Source: Nitrospinota bacterium (GTDB taxonomy: Bacteria > Nitrospinota_A > UBA7883 > JACRLM01). From it: a stretch of DNA of 64,000 nt. Below are positions 44,700 to 53,301 of the stretch, in pieces. Where the stretch lies: contig JACQXA010000003.1 in the NCBI GenBank assembly GCA_016208975.1, forward strand, positions 1 to 64,000, read 5' to 3'. The position numbers and the translations under genes are program-made. A model generated the notes under the pieces. The model made no database searches, was not told where the DNA came from, and saw only the letters and a list, made by a program, of their open reading frames with translations. How positions within the stretch are numbered: the first letter of the stretch is position 1; every line of letters starts with the position of its first letter.

Positions 44700-45650
44700 T
44701 CAAATGTTAGCCACTTCCTCGTGGTTTCTTTTCTTCACGTGGGTGTGCGCGGCCATCTTCACCTTGGCGGAAAGCACCCGCTGAACGGTGTCCAGCCCCT
44801 GGTAAAGTTTCAGATCCTCCTTGTCCACCACGTCCACGGCGCCTATGTCCTGGGCGCGGAACCGCATCTTGCTCCCTTTCTGGGCCACGGAGCTTACTAT
44901 GATCACCGGCTTGGGGTAATGGATCATCAGCTTCTTCAGGAAAGACACCCCGTCCAGCTTGGGCATTATGATGTCCAGCGTTATCACGTCCGGGTCCAGC
45001 TCCACTATTTTTGTGCGGGCGTCGAAAGCGTCCTCCGCCTCTCCCACCACGTGGATCTCGTCGTCCATCTCCAGCGCCTTGCGAAGGATGCTCCGCACGG
45101 TGGAGGAGTCGTCCACTATGAGGGTGCGTATCTTCCTTCCGGCCAGGTCGCGCTTTTTGGCCTCCAGCTGTTGGGTAAGCTCCGATTTCTGGATCATCCT
45201 CATCTCCACCTCGCCGGTGTAGTTGTCGAAGAATATCTTGCGCCCGCTGTCGCCGCCGGTAAGCTTTTCGGCTATTTGTATCCTTCTGCCACCCAACACC
45301 TGCAGGGCCACTTCTATGTTTCGCCGGCCAATGTCGAACCCGCTGTTCAGATGGCCCACCACAGCGCCGCCGCCGTACACCTTGGCAACCAGGTTGCCCG
45401 GGTTCGGATCCACCTGGAGCATGGAGGAAACCAGCTTTTCCGTGGAATAATCGCCGTATTTGCCAAGCATGCCCCTGTCTGTGCCCGTTGGAAGCATGTA
45501 ATGGTTCATTCCCCCGAACCGTTCCCTGCTGTTGTACAGACATACGGCAACGCACGAGCCCAGCAGGGTGGCGATCACCGCGGGCTGTTTTGTAAGGGCT
45601 ATCTCACCTGGCAGGACGAATATCCTTTTCTTCTCAATGGGCTTTTCCAT
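44700..45650 (-). CDS. cheD: CheD deamidase fused to a CheB-like receiver, no methylesterase
   Basis: Residues 1 to about 155 are CheD, the chemoreceptor glutamine deamidase, with catalytic Cys33 (LLGSCVAVCL) and His50 (GMNHYMLP). Residues 172 to about 295 are a receiver with acidic VDDSS, phospho-acceptor Asp226 (ITLDIIMPKLDG) and the continuation QDIGAVDVVDK resembling a CheB receiver and linker. The CheB methylesterase domain (STGG Ser, His, Asp) is absent. The frame stops at TGA 4 bp from a module A repeat, so truncation by repeat insertion is possible. It is 3 bp downstream of cheA. Confidence 0.9.
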   Translation of the reverse strand: MEKPIEKKRIFVLPGEIALTKQPAVIATLLGSCVAVCLYNSRERFGGMNHYMLPTGTDRGMLGKYGDYSTEKLVSSMLQVDPNPGNLVAKVYGGGAVVGHLNSGFDIGRRNIEVALQVLGGRRIQIAEKLTGGDSGRKIFFDNYTGEVEMRMIQKSELTQQLEAKKRDLAGRKIRTLIVDDSSTVRSILRKALEMDDEIHVVGEAEDAFDARTKIVELDPDVITLDIIMPKLDGVSFLKKLMIHYPKPVIIVSSVAQKGSKMRFRAQDIGAVDVVDKEDLKLYQGLDTVQRVLSAKVKMAAHTHVKKRNHEEVANI

Positions 45651-45653
45651 CGG

Positions 45654-47795
45654 TCACGCTTGCTCCCGAAACTGTTTTATGATGCCTTCCACGCTTAGTA
45701 TGAGCGCCATGTTCCTGCCGTCGAGTATTGAGATCCCCTCAAACGCGTTGGGCTCCCTCGTTTTAACGGTAAGCTGTTTATAGACTATCTGGCGCTGGCC
45801 TATCATTTCGTCCACCACCAGGCAAACCGCCTGCCCCTTGGATTCGGCCAGGACGCAGATGGAGTCCCACACGGTAGTTTTCCTGGCCTTAACGCCGAAC
45901 AGCTCAGCCAGCCTTATTACAGGATACAACATCCCCCAGCGGCTAACCACCTCCCCTTTCCCCTCCACGGTGGAAACGTCTTCCTTCGAGGCTTTAAATG
46001 ACTCCCTAACGTTCTCCGCCGGAATAAGGAAAGCGCTGGCGCCAACCCCCAACGTAAGCCCCAGCTTTATCCTGGTGGCGTAGGCCAGGGGTAGCGAGAA
46101 GTCTATCCTTAACCCGCGGCCCGGCGTATTGGCCATTTTCAACGACCCGCCCATTCCAGCCACCGAGGCCATAAGCACATCCATCCCCACACCCCGGCCA
46201 GAGGTTTCCGTGACCTCCTCCGCCGTGGAGAATCCGGGGCGAAGGAGCAGGTTCAGCGACTCCGTCTCCGGCAGTTTCGCCGCCGCGTCAATGGAAAGCA
46301 TTCCCTTCTCCACGGCTTTGCGTTTCACCACCGCCACGTCCACCCCGCGCCCGTCGTCGTATATGGCTATGTAAAGGTTGCTCCCGTCGGAATGCACATC
46401 TATGCGAATAGTCCCTTCGGCTGGTTTTCCGCCGGCTATCCGCGCTTCGGGTGGTTCAAGCCCGTGGTCCGCGCTGTTACGCACGCAATGGATAAGGATG
46501 TTCTCTATCTTGTCCAGCAGGCTCTTGTCCACCTCGGTGTCGCCGCCGGTCATTATCAGCCGCATCTGTTTCCCGGTTTCCTTGGCTATCCCCCGCACGA
46601 TGCTGGGAAGCTTGCTTAAGCCACGCTCCACCGGGGCCTTGCGCACCTCGTACAGGCTCTTCTGCATCTGGCCCGAAAGCTCGCGGAACGCCTGGTTGTT
46701 GCTCTTCATGTCCACCGACAACCCGTCAAACTCGCCACCGTCCAGTTTCCGCTGGATGTTGTTGAACAGCTCGTTGATGGTGATAAGCTCCCCCATCTGG
46801 TCCAAAAACTCGTCCAGAAGGCTCTCCCGCACGCGGACTGTTTTGACTTTGGCCGCCTCCCCGCCGGGCGCCGTTTCCGGCCTGGCCCCCGGGGCGGAAG
46901 GTTTTGATGGGGCCGCCGGTTTTTCCTCCTGGATGTCCGCGGCGTATTTTCCGAGCCCCTCGGAAATCATCCCCGCCAGCATGGAGTCCATCCCTATCTC
47001 GTCCTGGAAGAACATCTCGAAGTTCTCTTTCATTTCCTCCAGCATGGCCACGGCCTCGCCATCGCCGGAGGCGGAGCTTATGGACACCAGGCTTTCAACG
47101 TTCTCCATGAATATCTTGTACCCGTTCTCCACGGGCTTGTCGGCCATGGCGTCCGCTATAAGGCTCTTTAGCGCCATGTACTCCCGGCTGATGTCCTGCC
47201 CGGCCCGGATCCATCTCGTCCCGTTGGTGATGGCGCTTTTCCGCCGGTCTTCCACCAGCTCGGGGGCTATCTTGCCTATGATGTCGAACACCTCTTTAGC
47301 CTGCGAGTCCTCCTCGAACTCCCCTTCGTCCTTCACCTTGTTCATGTAGCGGAGCAGTTCCACCCGGAGGGTTTCGTACCTGCGCTCGGCGCTCCGCTCG
47401 CCTATCTTCTCGTCTATGCTTTCCAGATACTCCTGCTCGTTGGCGGCCAGCTCCGTGTCTGTCCCGTAGGCGCGCAGACGGTTGAAAATGTTCTTCAGGT
47501 GGTCGGCCCCGTCCAGGATGAAATGGACGATCTCCTGGTTCACCTCTATCTGTTTTTCCCTTACGAGGTCCAGAAAGCTCTCAAACTCGTGGCTGAAGCT
47601 TTTGAGATGGGTGAGGTTGAAGAACGAGCTCATCCCCTTCAGGGAATGGACACCGCGGAATATCTCGTGGATAGGTTCAAGGTCTTCGGGCTTGGCCTCC
47701 AGCCTGGCGGAGTTTTGCTCCACCATGGACACCATGTCCTCGGCCTCTTCGAGGAAATCGTGCAACAGCCTGTCTTCAGGCTCGGCGGCGCTCAT
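45654..47795 (-). CDS. cheA: Chemotaxis histidine kinase CheA
   Basis: The 713-aa kinase has an N-terminal HPt domain (phospho-His50 in GVHSLKGMSSFF) and a long middle region (about 110-320) with a Pro-rich linker. The H3 dimerization segment, then the catalytic domain, show LIHCVRNSADHGLEPP (N box), IYDDGRGVD (G1) and TSGRGVGMDVL (G2). The C-terminal CheW-like domain is about residues 575-713. No separate CheW, CheY or CheR gene is in the window. It is the first gene of a two-gene operon with the CheD-receiver fusion. Confidence 0.96.
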   Translation of the reverse strand: MSAAEPEDRLLHDFLEEAEDMVSMVEQNSARLEAKPEDLEPIHEIFRGVHSLKGMSSFFNLTHLKSFSHEFESFLDLVREKQIEVNQEIVHFILDGADHLKNIFNRLRAYGTDTELAANEQEYLESIDEKIGERSAERRYETLRVELLRYMNKVKDEGEFEEDSQAKEVFDIIGKIAPELVEDRRKSAITNGTRWIRAGQDISREYMALKSLIADAMADKPVENGYKIFMENVESLVSISSASGDGEAVAMLEEMKENFEMFFQDEIGMDSMLAGMISEGLGKYAADIQEEKPAAPSKPSAPGARPETAPGGEAAKVKTVRVRESLLDEFLDQMGELITINELFNNIQRKLDGGEFDGLSVDMKSNNQAFRELSGQMQKSLYEVRKAPVERGLSKLPSIVRGIAKETGKQMRLIMTGGDTEVDKSLLDKIENILIHCVRNSADHGLEPPEARIAGGKPAEGTIRIDVHSDGSNLYIAIYDDGRGVDVAVVKRKAVEKGMLSIDAAAKLPETESLNLLLRPGFSTAEEVTETSGRGVGMDVLMASVAGMGGSLKMANTPGRGLRIDFSLPLAYATRIKLGLTLGVGASAFLIPAENVRESFKASKEDVSTVEGKGEVVSRWGMLYPVIRLAELFGVKARKTTVWDSICVLAESKGQAVCLVVDEMIGQRQIVYKQLTVKTREPNAFEGISILDGRNMALILSVEGIIKQFREQA

Positions 47796-48005
47796 CTTCC
47801 CTTACAGCCCTATACACATGTTTGACTCTACCGCGCTGGGACTAATTGCTTTACTGATGAGAAAAAACCGCCACTCTCCCCGTGCCGTGGACGGCATTTC
47901 CAAACGCCGCCATTCCCAATCAAAATAAAGGCTTTAAAAGGCGCTGAAACCCCGGAACGTTACTCCCCCGGGAGAATAACACTGTAACGATTCATTGATT
48001 CAACA

Positions 48006-48014
48006 AGTATACCA
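48006..48014 (-). promoter_or_regulatory. Candidate extended -10 promoter of cheA
   Basis: On the minus strand TGGTATACT gives a TGn extended -10 about 200 bp upstream of cheA, in AT-rich DNA. There is no good -35. Element D copy 4 is inserted just upstream (from 48041). Confidence 0.35.
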
Positions 48015-48040
48015 TTTTTTAATATTTCTAATCATTTGAT

Positions 48041-48191
48041 GGTAGTGTCCCGGTTTGAAAGTACAGGGGAGATTCTTCACTTACGCCCAGAATGACAATA
48101 TAAAAGCCGTTGGTAACATTGTCATCCTGGGCGAAGCGCAAGCGAAGTGAAGTATCTGTCTGTTATTTGAGATTCAAACTGATACACCACC
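48041..48191 (+). mobile_element. Element D copy 4 (151 bp, complete, with 8-bp target duplication)
   Basis: The ends are GGTAGTGTCCCGGTTTGAA and, inverted at the right, GGTGGTGTATCAGTTTGAA. The flanks carry the perfect 8-bp direct repeat CATTTGAT (48033-48040 and 48192-48199). An internal inverted pair CGCCCAGAATGACAAT / ATTGTCATCCTGGGCG shows a compensated stem change relative to other copies. It has no coding capacity. The rest of the cheA-lipoprotein gap (47796-48275) holds only promoter-like AT-rich DNA. Confidence 0.93.
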
Positions 48192-48275
48192 CATTTGATA
48201 TATGGTTTGTTCTGTGCTATGTTTCCAGTTTATTTTGCCCTAAGTAACAACAACAAGCTTCAGGAGAATAAAACC

Positions 48276-48770
48276 TTGAGTTCCGGTTTTTATAGATATT
48301 CGCTCTATTTTCTTATGGCCTTCGCCCTGGCTTTCCCCGCCTGTTTCGGCGGCGGAAGCGACGGGCCTAAAAACATCGTGCTGGGGCCCGGCTGGCACAA
48401 CCTTGAAAGATCGCCCGACGGCAAGAACTGGTGGTTGTGGACCAAAGATAAGGGCCAGATTGTGGTTGAGGTTGATACGGATGTCACCCTCACCATGCGC
48501 GGCGGCGTGGGCTCCATCCAGTTGCCGAACAAAATAGAAGTAACGCTTAACGGTCAAAAAGCGGCCACCTGGGAAATCGGGGGGGACAAGTACGAGCAGA
48601 AACCATTCCAGCCCTTGCCGTTGAATCTAAAGGTGGGCCGGAACATCATCGAATTTACCAGCGCAAACAAGGCCACAACCATCCCAACAGACACGCGGGA
48701 GCTTGCCATCGCCATAGATGACATAAGCCTCACCGCTGGCGACGGGAAAGTGGTTTTCGCCCTGCAATAA
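48276..48770 (+). CDS. Hypothetical lipoprotein, beta-rich
   Basis: From the TTG at 48276, preceded at 9 bp by AGGAG, the 164-aa product begins with a lipoprotein signal ending FPAC (lipid-modified Cys23). The frame is open further upstream (48195), but that part enters the flank of element D. The mature part, about 140 residues, has alternating beta-strand patterns and Trp-rich segments such as NWWLWTKDKG. It may be a jelly-roll or carbohydrate-binding fold, but I do not recognise a family. A strong terminator follows. Confidence 0.75.
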   Translation: MSSGFYRYSLYFLMAFALAFPACFGGGSDGPKNIVLGPGWHNLERSPDGKNWWLWTKDKGQIVVEVDTDVTLTMRGGVGSIQLPNKIEVTLNGQKAATWEIGGDKYEQKPFQPLPLNLKVGRNIIEFTSANKATTIPTDTRELAIAIDDISLTAGDGKVVFALQ

Positions 48771-48787
48771 GCCGGTTGATTTGCGCG

Positions 48788-48820
48788 CGGGAGGGTTTTA
48801 TACGCCCTCCCGTTTTTTTT
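48788..48820 (+). terminator. Intrinsic terminator after the lipoprotein gene
   Basis: An 8-bp stem CGGGAGGG/CCCTCCCG with a 9-base loop is followed by eight T residues, 18 bp after the stop codon. Confidence 0.93.
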
Positions 48821-48881
48821 CGCCTTGGCGACTCCAATGTTTGAGATAATCTACCAATCAACCATTAGCTATTAACGGAAC

Positions 48882-49172
48882 ATGTTCGGTATCGGTATCC
48901 CTGAAATGCTGGTCATCCTGGTAGTGGCCCTGCTGGTGCTTGGCCCATCCAAACTGCCGGAGATAGCCCGGGCCCTGGGCAAGGGTTACGCCGAGTTCAC
49001 CAGGTCCATGCGCGAAGTGAAAGAAAGCTTCAACGACATGGCGTCAGACTTCGAAAAAGAAACCGAAATCGTTCGAGACCCAAAGAAATATATCCAGACC
49101 GCCATAGAGGAAACCCTCACCGCCGAGGATGTGGACAAGGAATCCACCCCAAAACCGGAAGCCAAAAGCTGA
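48882..49172 (+). CDS. tatA: Twin-arginine translocase subunit TatA/TatB
   Basis: The 96-aa protein begins MFGIGIPEMLVILVVALLVLG, a short hydrophobic helix followed by the Gly hinge (PSKLPEIARALGKG) and an amphipathic helix, then a charged tail. This is the standard TatA/TatB plan for export of folded proteins. The Gly-Pro hinge and short length allow either TatA or TatB. No tatC is adjacent. A partial module C begins 17 bp after the stop. Confidence 0.92.
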   Translation: MFGIGIPEMLVILVVALLVLGPSKLPEIARALGKGYAEFTRSMREVKESFNDMASDFEKETEIVRDPKKYIQTAIEETLTAEDVDKESTPKPEAKS

Positions 49173-49188
49173 AAATGCCGCGGTGAGT

Positions 49189-49608
49189 CATTTGTCATCC
49201 CGGCCAAGCGACAGCGCGAGCCGGGATCAGGGCCTCAACGGGGAATGGACGAAGCCCCGATGCCGGGTCAAGCCCGGCATGACAATTTTCGCTTCCCCGT
49301 GGCCGCCTCTGTACGCTTCCCCGTGGCCGCCTCTGTACGCTTCCCCGTGGTCGCCCGACCACGGATTCCTATGCGGAGTAGAAAAGACCGGGGCGACCCC
49401 GGTGAAGCGCAACATTTTGTTGCGGCTCGTTCCATGTCACCCTTCGATAAACTCGCGGTGCGCCATTTGTCATCCCGGCCAAGCGTAGCTCGAGCCGGGA
49501 TCAGGGCCTCAACGGGGAATGGACGAAGCCCCGATGCCGGGTCAAGCCCGGCATGACAATGTTCCCACTATTGGGGATATTCTCACCCGGACTCCTTCCC
49601 TACATTTG
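49189..49608 (+). repeat. Repeat block: partial C, A array, A-linker-A', C
   Basis: A partial module C (49189-49290) begins at CATTTGTCATCCCGG. It is followed by three A cores with a 25-bp period and shared TCTGTAC linker (about 49291-49365), an A-linker-A' composite (49339-49408) and full module C (49409-49564). The block fills the convergent gap between tatA and the pseG-like gene (49173-49608). Confidence 0.9.
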
Positions 49609-50706
49609 TCATGGTGAGCCCCTCGGCAAGCTCTGGACAGGCTCTGCCGAACCATGGCTCGCAATTCTCCTCATCCGCTCCCTCACCGCCAAATGCAGTA
49701 TCTCCGCCACCCGTTTAGCGCCTAGCCCGTCCACCACCCTCAGCGCCGATGACGCCATGACCGAAAGCCGGGCCGGGTCTTTCAAGAGCCCTTCCACCAG
49801 CCGGGCCAGTTCCGCTCCATTGAATTCAGGCGACCTGGAAAAATAGATAGCCATCCCTTCCCTCGCAAGCCCATCCGCAAACCGCTCCTGCCCCTCGAAA
49901 AAAGTGACGAGAATGGAAGGAGTCCCTACACATGCCAGCTCCCATGCGGTATTGCCCACCGAACACACCGCCAGCGCCGATTCCGCCATTTCCAGCGACA
50001 GGTCATCCACCCCCGAAAGTAATTCAAACGGATATCCCGCCAAATCAAGCCGGGCGGAAAGCCCTTTCAGATCGCCATACCCGTTACCCACCGCCACGGT
50101 GGCTTTTAACCCGGCGTGTTCAACCATATTCAGCGCATCTATAACCCTGGGGGTGATTTTATGCGGATCCGACCCGCCGAAAGAGATGAATACCCTTGAG
50201 GGATCTTTGGCTGGCGCCGCCTCCCGTCTTATCGCGTACTGCGGGCGGATAAGCAGATATTCCGGCCCCAGCAGAAGTTCGGCTTTCATGTTCGCGTATC
50301 TGGCCCGGTCGGCCCCAAGCCCGGCGTTCACCACTATGTGGGCGTTGCGGTTGTTGCCGTAAACATCGTCTATGGCCAGAACCACGGAACAGCAACGCCC
50401 TGCGGCTTCCATAAAATCTTCCTGGGAATGCAGAAGGTCCACCACTATCCCCACGGGTTTTAGCTCGTCCGCCAAACCCTCAAGGCAAGCCACCTCATCG
50501 GATGGGGTGGCGTCTTTTAGAAGCCTGGCCACCCGCCTGCCGCCACCCATGATTTTTTCCGAGACGCCGGACCCGTCATGATTCACCAGATAGGCAAAGC
50601 CGTACCCCAACCCCGAAAGCGCCAGTTCCAGCGCCATGCACCGGTAAAGATGCCCATACCCCGTGGCCGGATCGGCGTTTAGGCGGAACAGGATGGTCTG
50701 ATTCAT
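49609..50706 (-). CDS. PseG-like sugar nucleotide hydrolase/glycosyltransferase fold
   Basis: The 365-aa protein resembles PseG/SpsG, the GT-B-fold UDP-sugar hydrolase of pseudaminic acid synthesis. It has the N-terminal GYGHLYRCMALELAL (G-x-GH-x2-R) and a C-terminal VCSVGNTAWELACVGTPS acceptor-site pattern. No other pseudaminic or legionaminic genes are present. The last 17 residues (ASHGSAEPVQSLPRGSP) are encoded by palindromic module G (49610-49657), so the original stop was probably lost to a repeat. Specificity is uncertain. Confidence 0.8.
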   Translation of the reverse strand: MNQTILFRLNADPATGYGHLYRCMALELALSGLGYGFAYLVNHDGSGVSEKIMGGGRRVARLLKDATPSDEVACLEGLADELKPVGIVVDLLHSQEDFMEAAGRCCSVVLAIDDVYGNNRNAHIVVNAGLGADRARYANMKAELLLGPEYLLIRPQYAIRREAAPAKDPSRVFISFGGSDPHKITPRVIDALNMVEHAGLKATVAVGNGYGDLKGLSARLDLAGYPFELLSGVDDLSLEMAESALAVCSVGNTAWELACVGTPSILVTFFEGQERFADGLAREGMAIYFSRSPEFNGAELARLVEGLLKDPARLSVMASSALRVVDGLGAKRVAEILHLAVRERMRRIASHGSAEPVQSLPRGSP

Positions 50707-50761
50707 AGGGAAAGGTTACCAGCTTTCGGGCGCTTTAAAGACAGTTTTATAAGGCGCCTGT

Positions 50762-50907
50762 CATGGCAAGCTTGCCGGACCATGGACCCTTGCAGGCAAA
50801 TCCCTTCCCCCTCGGCAGGCTCGGGGTGACAATCCCCCGTTATCCGTGGAGTTTATCACCACTGCCGCCCATCGAACGCTTCCACGTGGCCGCCCGACCA
50901 CGGTTCC
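50762..50907 (+). repeat. Degenerate repeat relics (G and A modules)
   Basis: A module G palindrome CATGGCAAGCTTGCCGGACC... lies at 50762-50785, a CTCGGCAGGCTCGGGGTGACAAT fragment near 50813-50835 and one A unit with CACGTGG arms at about 50874-50907. The remaining bases of the 316-bp divergent gap (50707-51022) are unremarkable. Confidence 0.6.
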
Positions 50908-51022
50908 CCTCCCAAATTAAATCCTCCACCCTAAATCCTTTCCAGAAAAACGTCATCTAAAGGGGTTGAATTCTCAGGTAACCAGCTTACCAGGCTGTTT
51001 CATATTGACCGGAGGGGCGTTT

Positions 51023-51988
51023 TTGAATCTTTCAAGCTGTAAAACCGTCGCGTTAACCTTTATAACCCTGGCGATTTTCGCCGGGGCCGCGCTGGCGGCG
51101 GACGGCGCTTTGCCAGTGGAAGCCGCCCAGGCGGTAGCTCCATCCACAACCCCATGGTGGGTGTGGCCTCTGGCGCTTTTCGTGGTCACCTTTTTCATAG
51201 GCATCGTGGCGGTGCTGGGGGGCGTGGGGGGCGGCGTGCTGTTCGTTCCCATCGTCAGCGGGTTTTTCCCGTTCCATCTGGACTTTGTGCGGGGCGCCGG
51301 GTTGCTGGTAGCCCTTTCGGCGGCGCTGGCGGCCGGCCCGGGCCTTTTAAGAAAGGGCCTGGCGGATCTGCGGCTGGCCCTGCCCATGGGGCTTATCGCC
51401 TCCACCTCCGCCATCGGCGGAGCCCTGATCGGCCTGGCCCTCCCCACCAACGTGGTGCAGATAGCCTTGGGTGTCACCATCCTTGGCATAGTGGCGGTCA
51501 TGTTCAAGGCCAAAAAGTCGGATTATCCCAATGTGCCCCAGTCGTGCGCCCTGTCCAGGGCCCTGCGGATCCACGGCATCTATTTCGAGGAGACGCTGGA
51601 AAAGAACGTGGACTGGAAAATCCACCGTGGCCCGGCGGGCATGGCCCTGTTCGTGTTAATAGGCGTCATGGCTGGCATGTTCGGGCTGGGCGCCGGATGG
51701 GCCAACGTGCCGGTGTTGAACCTTTTGCTGGGCGCGCCGTTAAAACTTTCGGTGGCCACCAGCATGTTCCTCCTTTCCATCACGGACACCTCGGCGGCCT
51801 GGGTGTATGTGAACAAGGGCGCGGTCCTACCCATGCTGGTCACCCCTTCGCTATTGGGCATCATGCTAGGCTCCATGACCGGGGTTAGAATATTGTCCAA
51901 GACCCGGCCCGCCTCGGTGCGATATATTGTTATCGTGATGCTGTTCCTGGCTGGCGCGCGCTCTGTGCTTAAAGGGTTTGGAATTTAA
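51023..51988 (+). CDS. TSUP (TauE/SafE) family permease
   Basis: The integral membrane protein of about 321 aa belongs to the TSUP family of sulfite/organosulfur exporters. It has an N-terminal signal/anchor, then about eight helices in two related halves. Family-typical segments are FFIGIVAVLGGVGGGVLFVPI and GVMAGMFGLGAGWANVPVLN. The TTG at 51023 has GGAGGGG 5 bp upstream and is preferred over TTG 50966. It forms a tight operon with a small membrane protein (3-bp gap) and a UspA protein. The substrate is unknown. Confidence 0.88.
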   Translation: MNLSSCKTVALTFITLAIFAGAALAADGALPVEAAQAVAPSTTPWWVWPLALFVVTFFIGIVAVLGGVGGGVLFVPIVSGFFPFHLDFVRGAGLLVALSAALAAGPGLLRKGLADLRLALPMGLIASTSAIGGALIGLALPTNVVQIALGVTILGIVAVMFKAKKSDYPNVPQSCALSRALRIHGIYFEETLEKNVDWKIHRGPAGMALFVLIGVMAGMFGLGAGWANVPVLNLLLGAPLKLSVATSMFLLSITDTSAAWVYVNKGAVLPMLVTPSLLGIMLGSMTGVRILSKTRPASVRYIVIVMLFLAGARSVLKGFGI

Positions 51989-51991
51989 CCG

Positions 51992-52435
51992 ATGGCTGAT
52001 AAAAAGAACAACAATAACCACGTAAACCGGGCCCAACCCACCGATAAACAGCTGGTGTACGCCAACATGCTGGACGTGGGGGTGAAAATCGGATGGCTTA
52101 TCCTTGTCACAACTTTCACCCTTTACGTTAGCGGGATAATGCCCCCTCACGTGCCGCTGGATAAACTGCCGGAATTGTGGAAATTGCCGGTGAACGAATA
52201 TCTTCACGAGGCGGGGCTGGGCGCCGGGTGGTCTTGGGCGGGCATGCTACACAAGGGGGACATGCTCAATTTTGTGGGCGTGGCGTTCCTGTCAGGCGTC
52301 ACCATAGCCTGTTTCCTGCGCATCATGCCGTTACTGGCCAGGAAGAAAGACACCATATATCTTGCCATCGTCATTCTTGAAATTGGCGTCCTGTCGCTGG
52401 CGGCGTCGGGCATCTTGACCGCTGGAGGGCATTAA
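51992..52435 (+). CDS. Small DUF1634-like membrane protein
   Basis: The 147-aa protein has an Asn/Lys-rich hydrophilic N-terminus and three hydrophobic helices (about residues 30-50, 90-110 and 120-142). It resembles DUF1634-type proteins that accompany TSUP permeases, though it is longer and I cannot confirm the family. It lies between the permease and the UspA gene, with gaps of 3 bp on each side. A role as permease partner is inference. Confidence 0.65.
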   Translation: MADKKNNNNHVNRAQPTDKQLVYANMLDVGVKIGWLILVTTFTLYVSGIMPPHVPLDKLPELWKLPVNEYLHEAGLGAGWSWAGMLHKGDMLNFVGVAFLSGVTIACFLRIMPLLARKKDTIYLAIVILEIGVLSLAASGILTAGGH

Positions 52436-52438
52436 ACC

Positions 52439-53284
52439 ATGGGCGTTTACAAAAACTTCCTTGTGGCCCTCGACGAGTCGGACTCCAGCCATACCGCCTT
52501 CAAGGAAATCGTAAAACTCATCCTGCAAGACACCGAGACCGAAAGCATAAACCTCACCGCCATGACCGTGGCCCCCGCCTACACCGGCGAATACGGCGTT
52601 ATGGAGATGGACAAGGTCTGGGACTCTGTATGCCAGCCCTGCAAGGCCGCTTTGGCGTATGCCGAGCAAGAAGCCTTGTCGCTGGGGCTCAAGTTGAAAA
52701 AAGTTTGCGTGGAGGGGGAAGCGTTCCAGCGCATAGCCGATTACGCCAACGAGAACGATTGCGATTTGATCGTACTGGGCAGGCGCGGCATTTCAAGGCT
52801 GGCCCGGGCGCTTATGGGTAGCATAACCTTCCGCGTGATAGGTTATTCCACCCGGGACGTGCTGGTGGTGCCGAGGGATTCGTCCATAGGTTTCAAAAAC
52901 ATCGTGCTGGCCATGGACGGCTCCAAATGCAGTAACGCCGCCGCCATAAAGGCTATCGACGTGGCCAGATCCTACGGCGGCAAAATCACCGCCGTATCCG
53001 TGGTGGAACCTTCCAGCCAGAAAAACGAGGAAACGGCCACCAAAGCCGCGGAAGGTTTTTTGGCCGGTGTGCTGGAAATGGCGAAATCAGCCGGCGTGCC
53101 CGCCAAATCCGACATATTAAAAGGCCCGGTTTACTCGGCCGTAACGGATTTCGCCGCATTACAGCAGGCGGACGTGATAATCATAGGCTCCCACGGCAGG
53201 ACGGGCCTTATGCGGCTTATCATGGGCAACACGGCGGAAAAAATCATCGGCCACGCCCATTGCCCGACCCTGGTGGTGAGATAG
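52439..53284 (+). CDS. Tandem universal stress protein (UspA x2)
   Basis: The 281-aa protein consists of two Usp domains (about residues 3-145 and 150-281). The second has the ATP-binding signature GSHGRTGLMRLIMGNTAEKI (G-x2-G-x9-G-S/T) and HCPTLVV at the end. The first has a related GRRGISRLARALMGSIT. ATP-binding Usp proteins act in stress and membrane-transport regulation. Placement after a TSUP permease suggests regulation of that transporter. Confidence 0.92.
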   Translation: MGVYKNFLVALDESDSSHTAFKEIVKLILQDTETESINLTAMTVAPAYTGEYGVMEMDKVWDSVCQPCKAALAYAEQEALSLGLKLKKVCVEGEAFQRIADYANENDCDLIVLGRRGISRLARALMGSITFRVIGYSTRDVLVVPRDSSIGFKNIVLAMDGSKCSNAAAIKAIDVARSYGGKITAVSVVEPSSQKNEETATKAAEGFLAGVLEMAKSAGVPAKSDILKGPVYSAVTDFAALQQADVIIIGSHGRTGLMRLIMGNTAEKIIGHAHCPTLVVR

Positions 53285-53301
53285 CCCGGCCTAATACAAT
53301 A

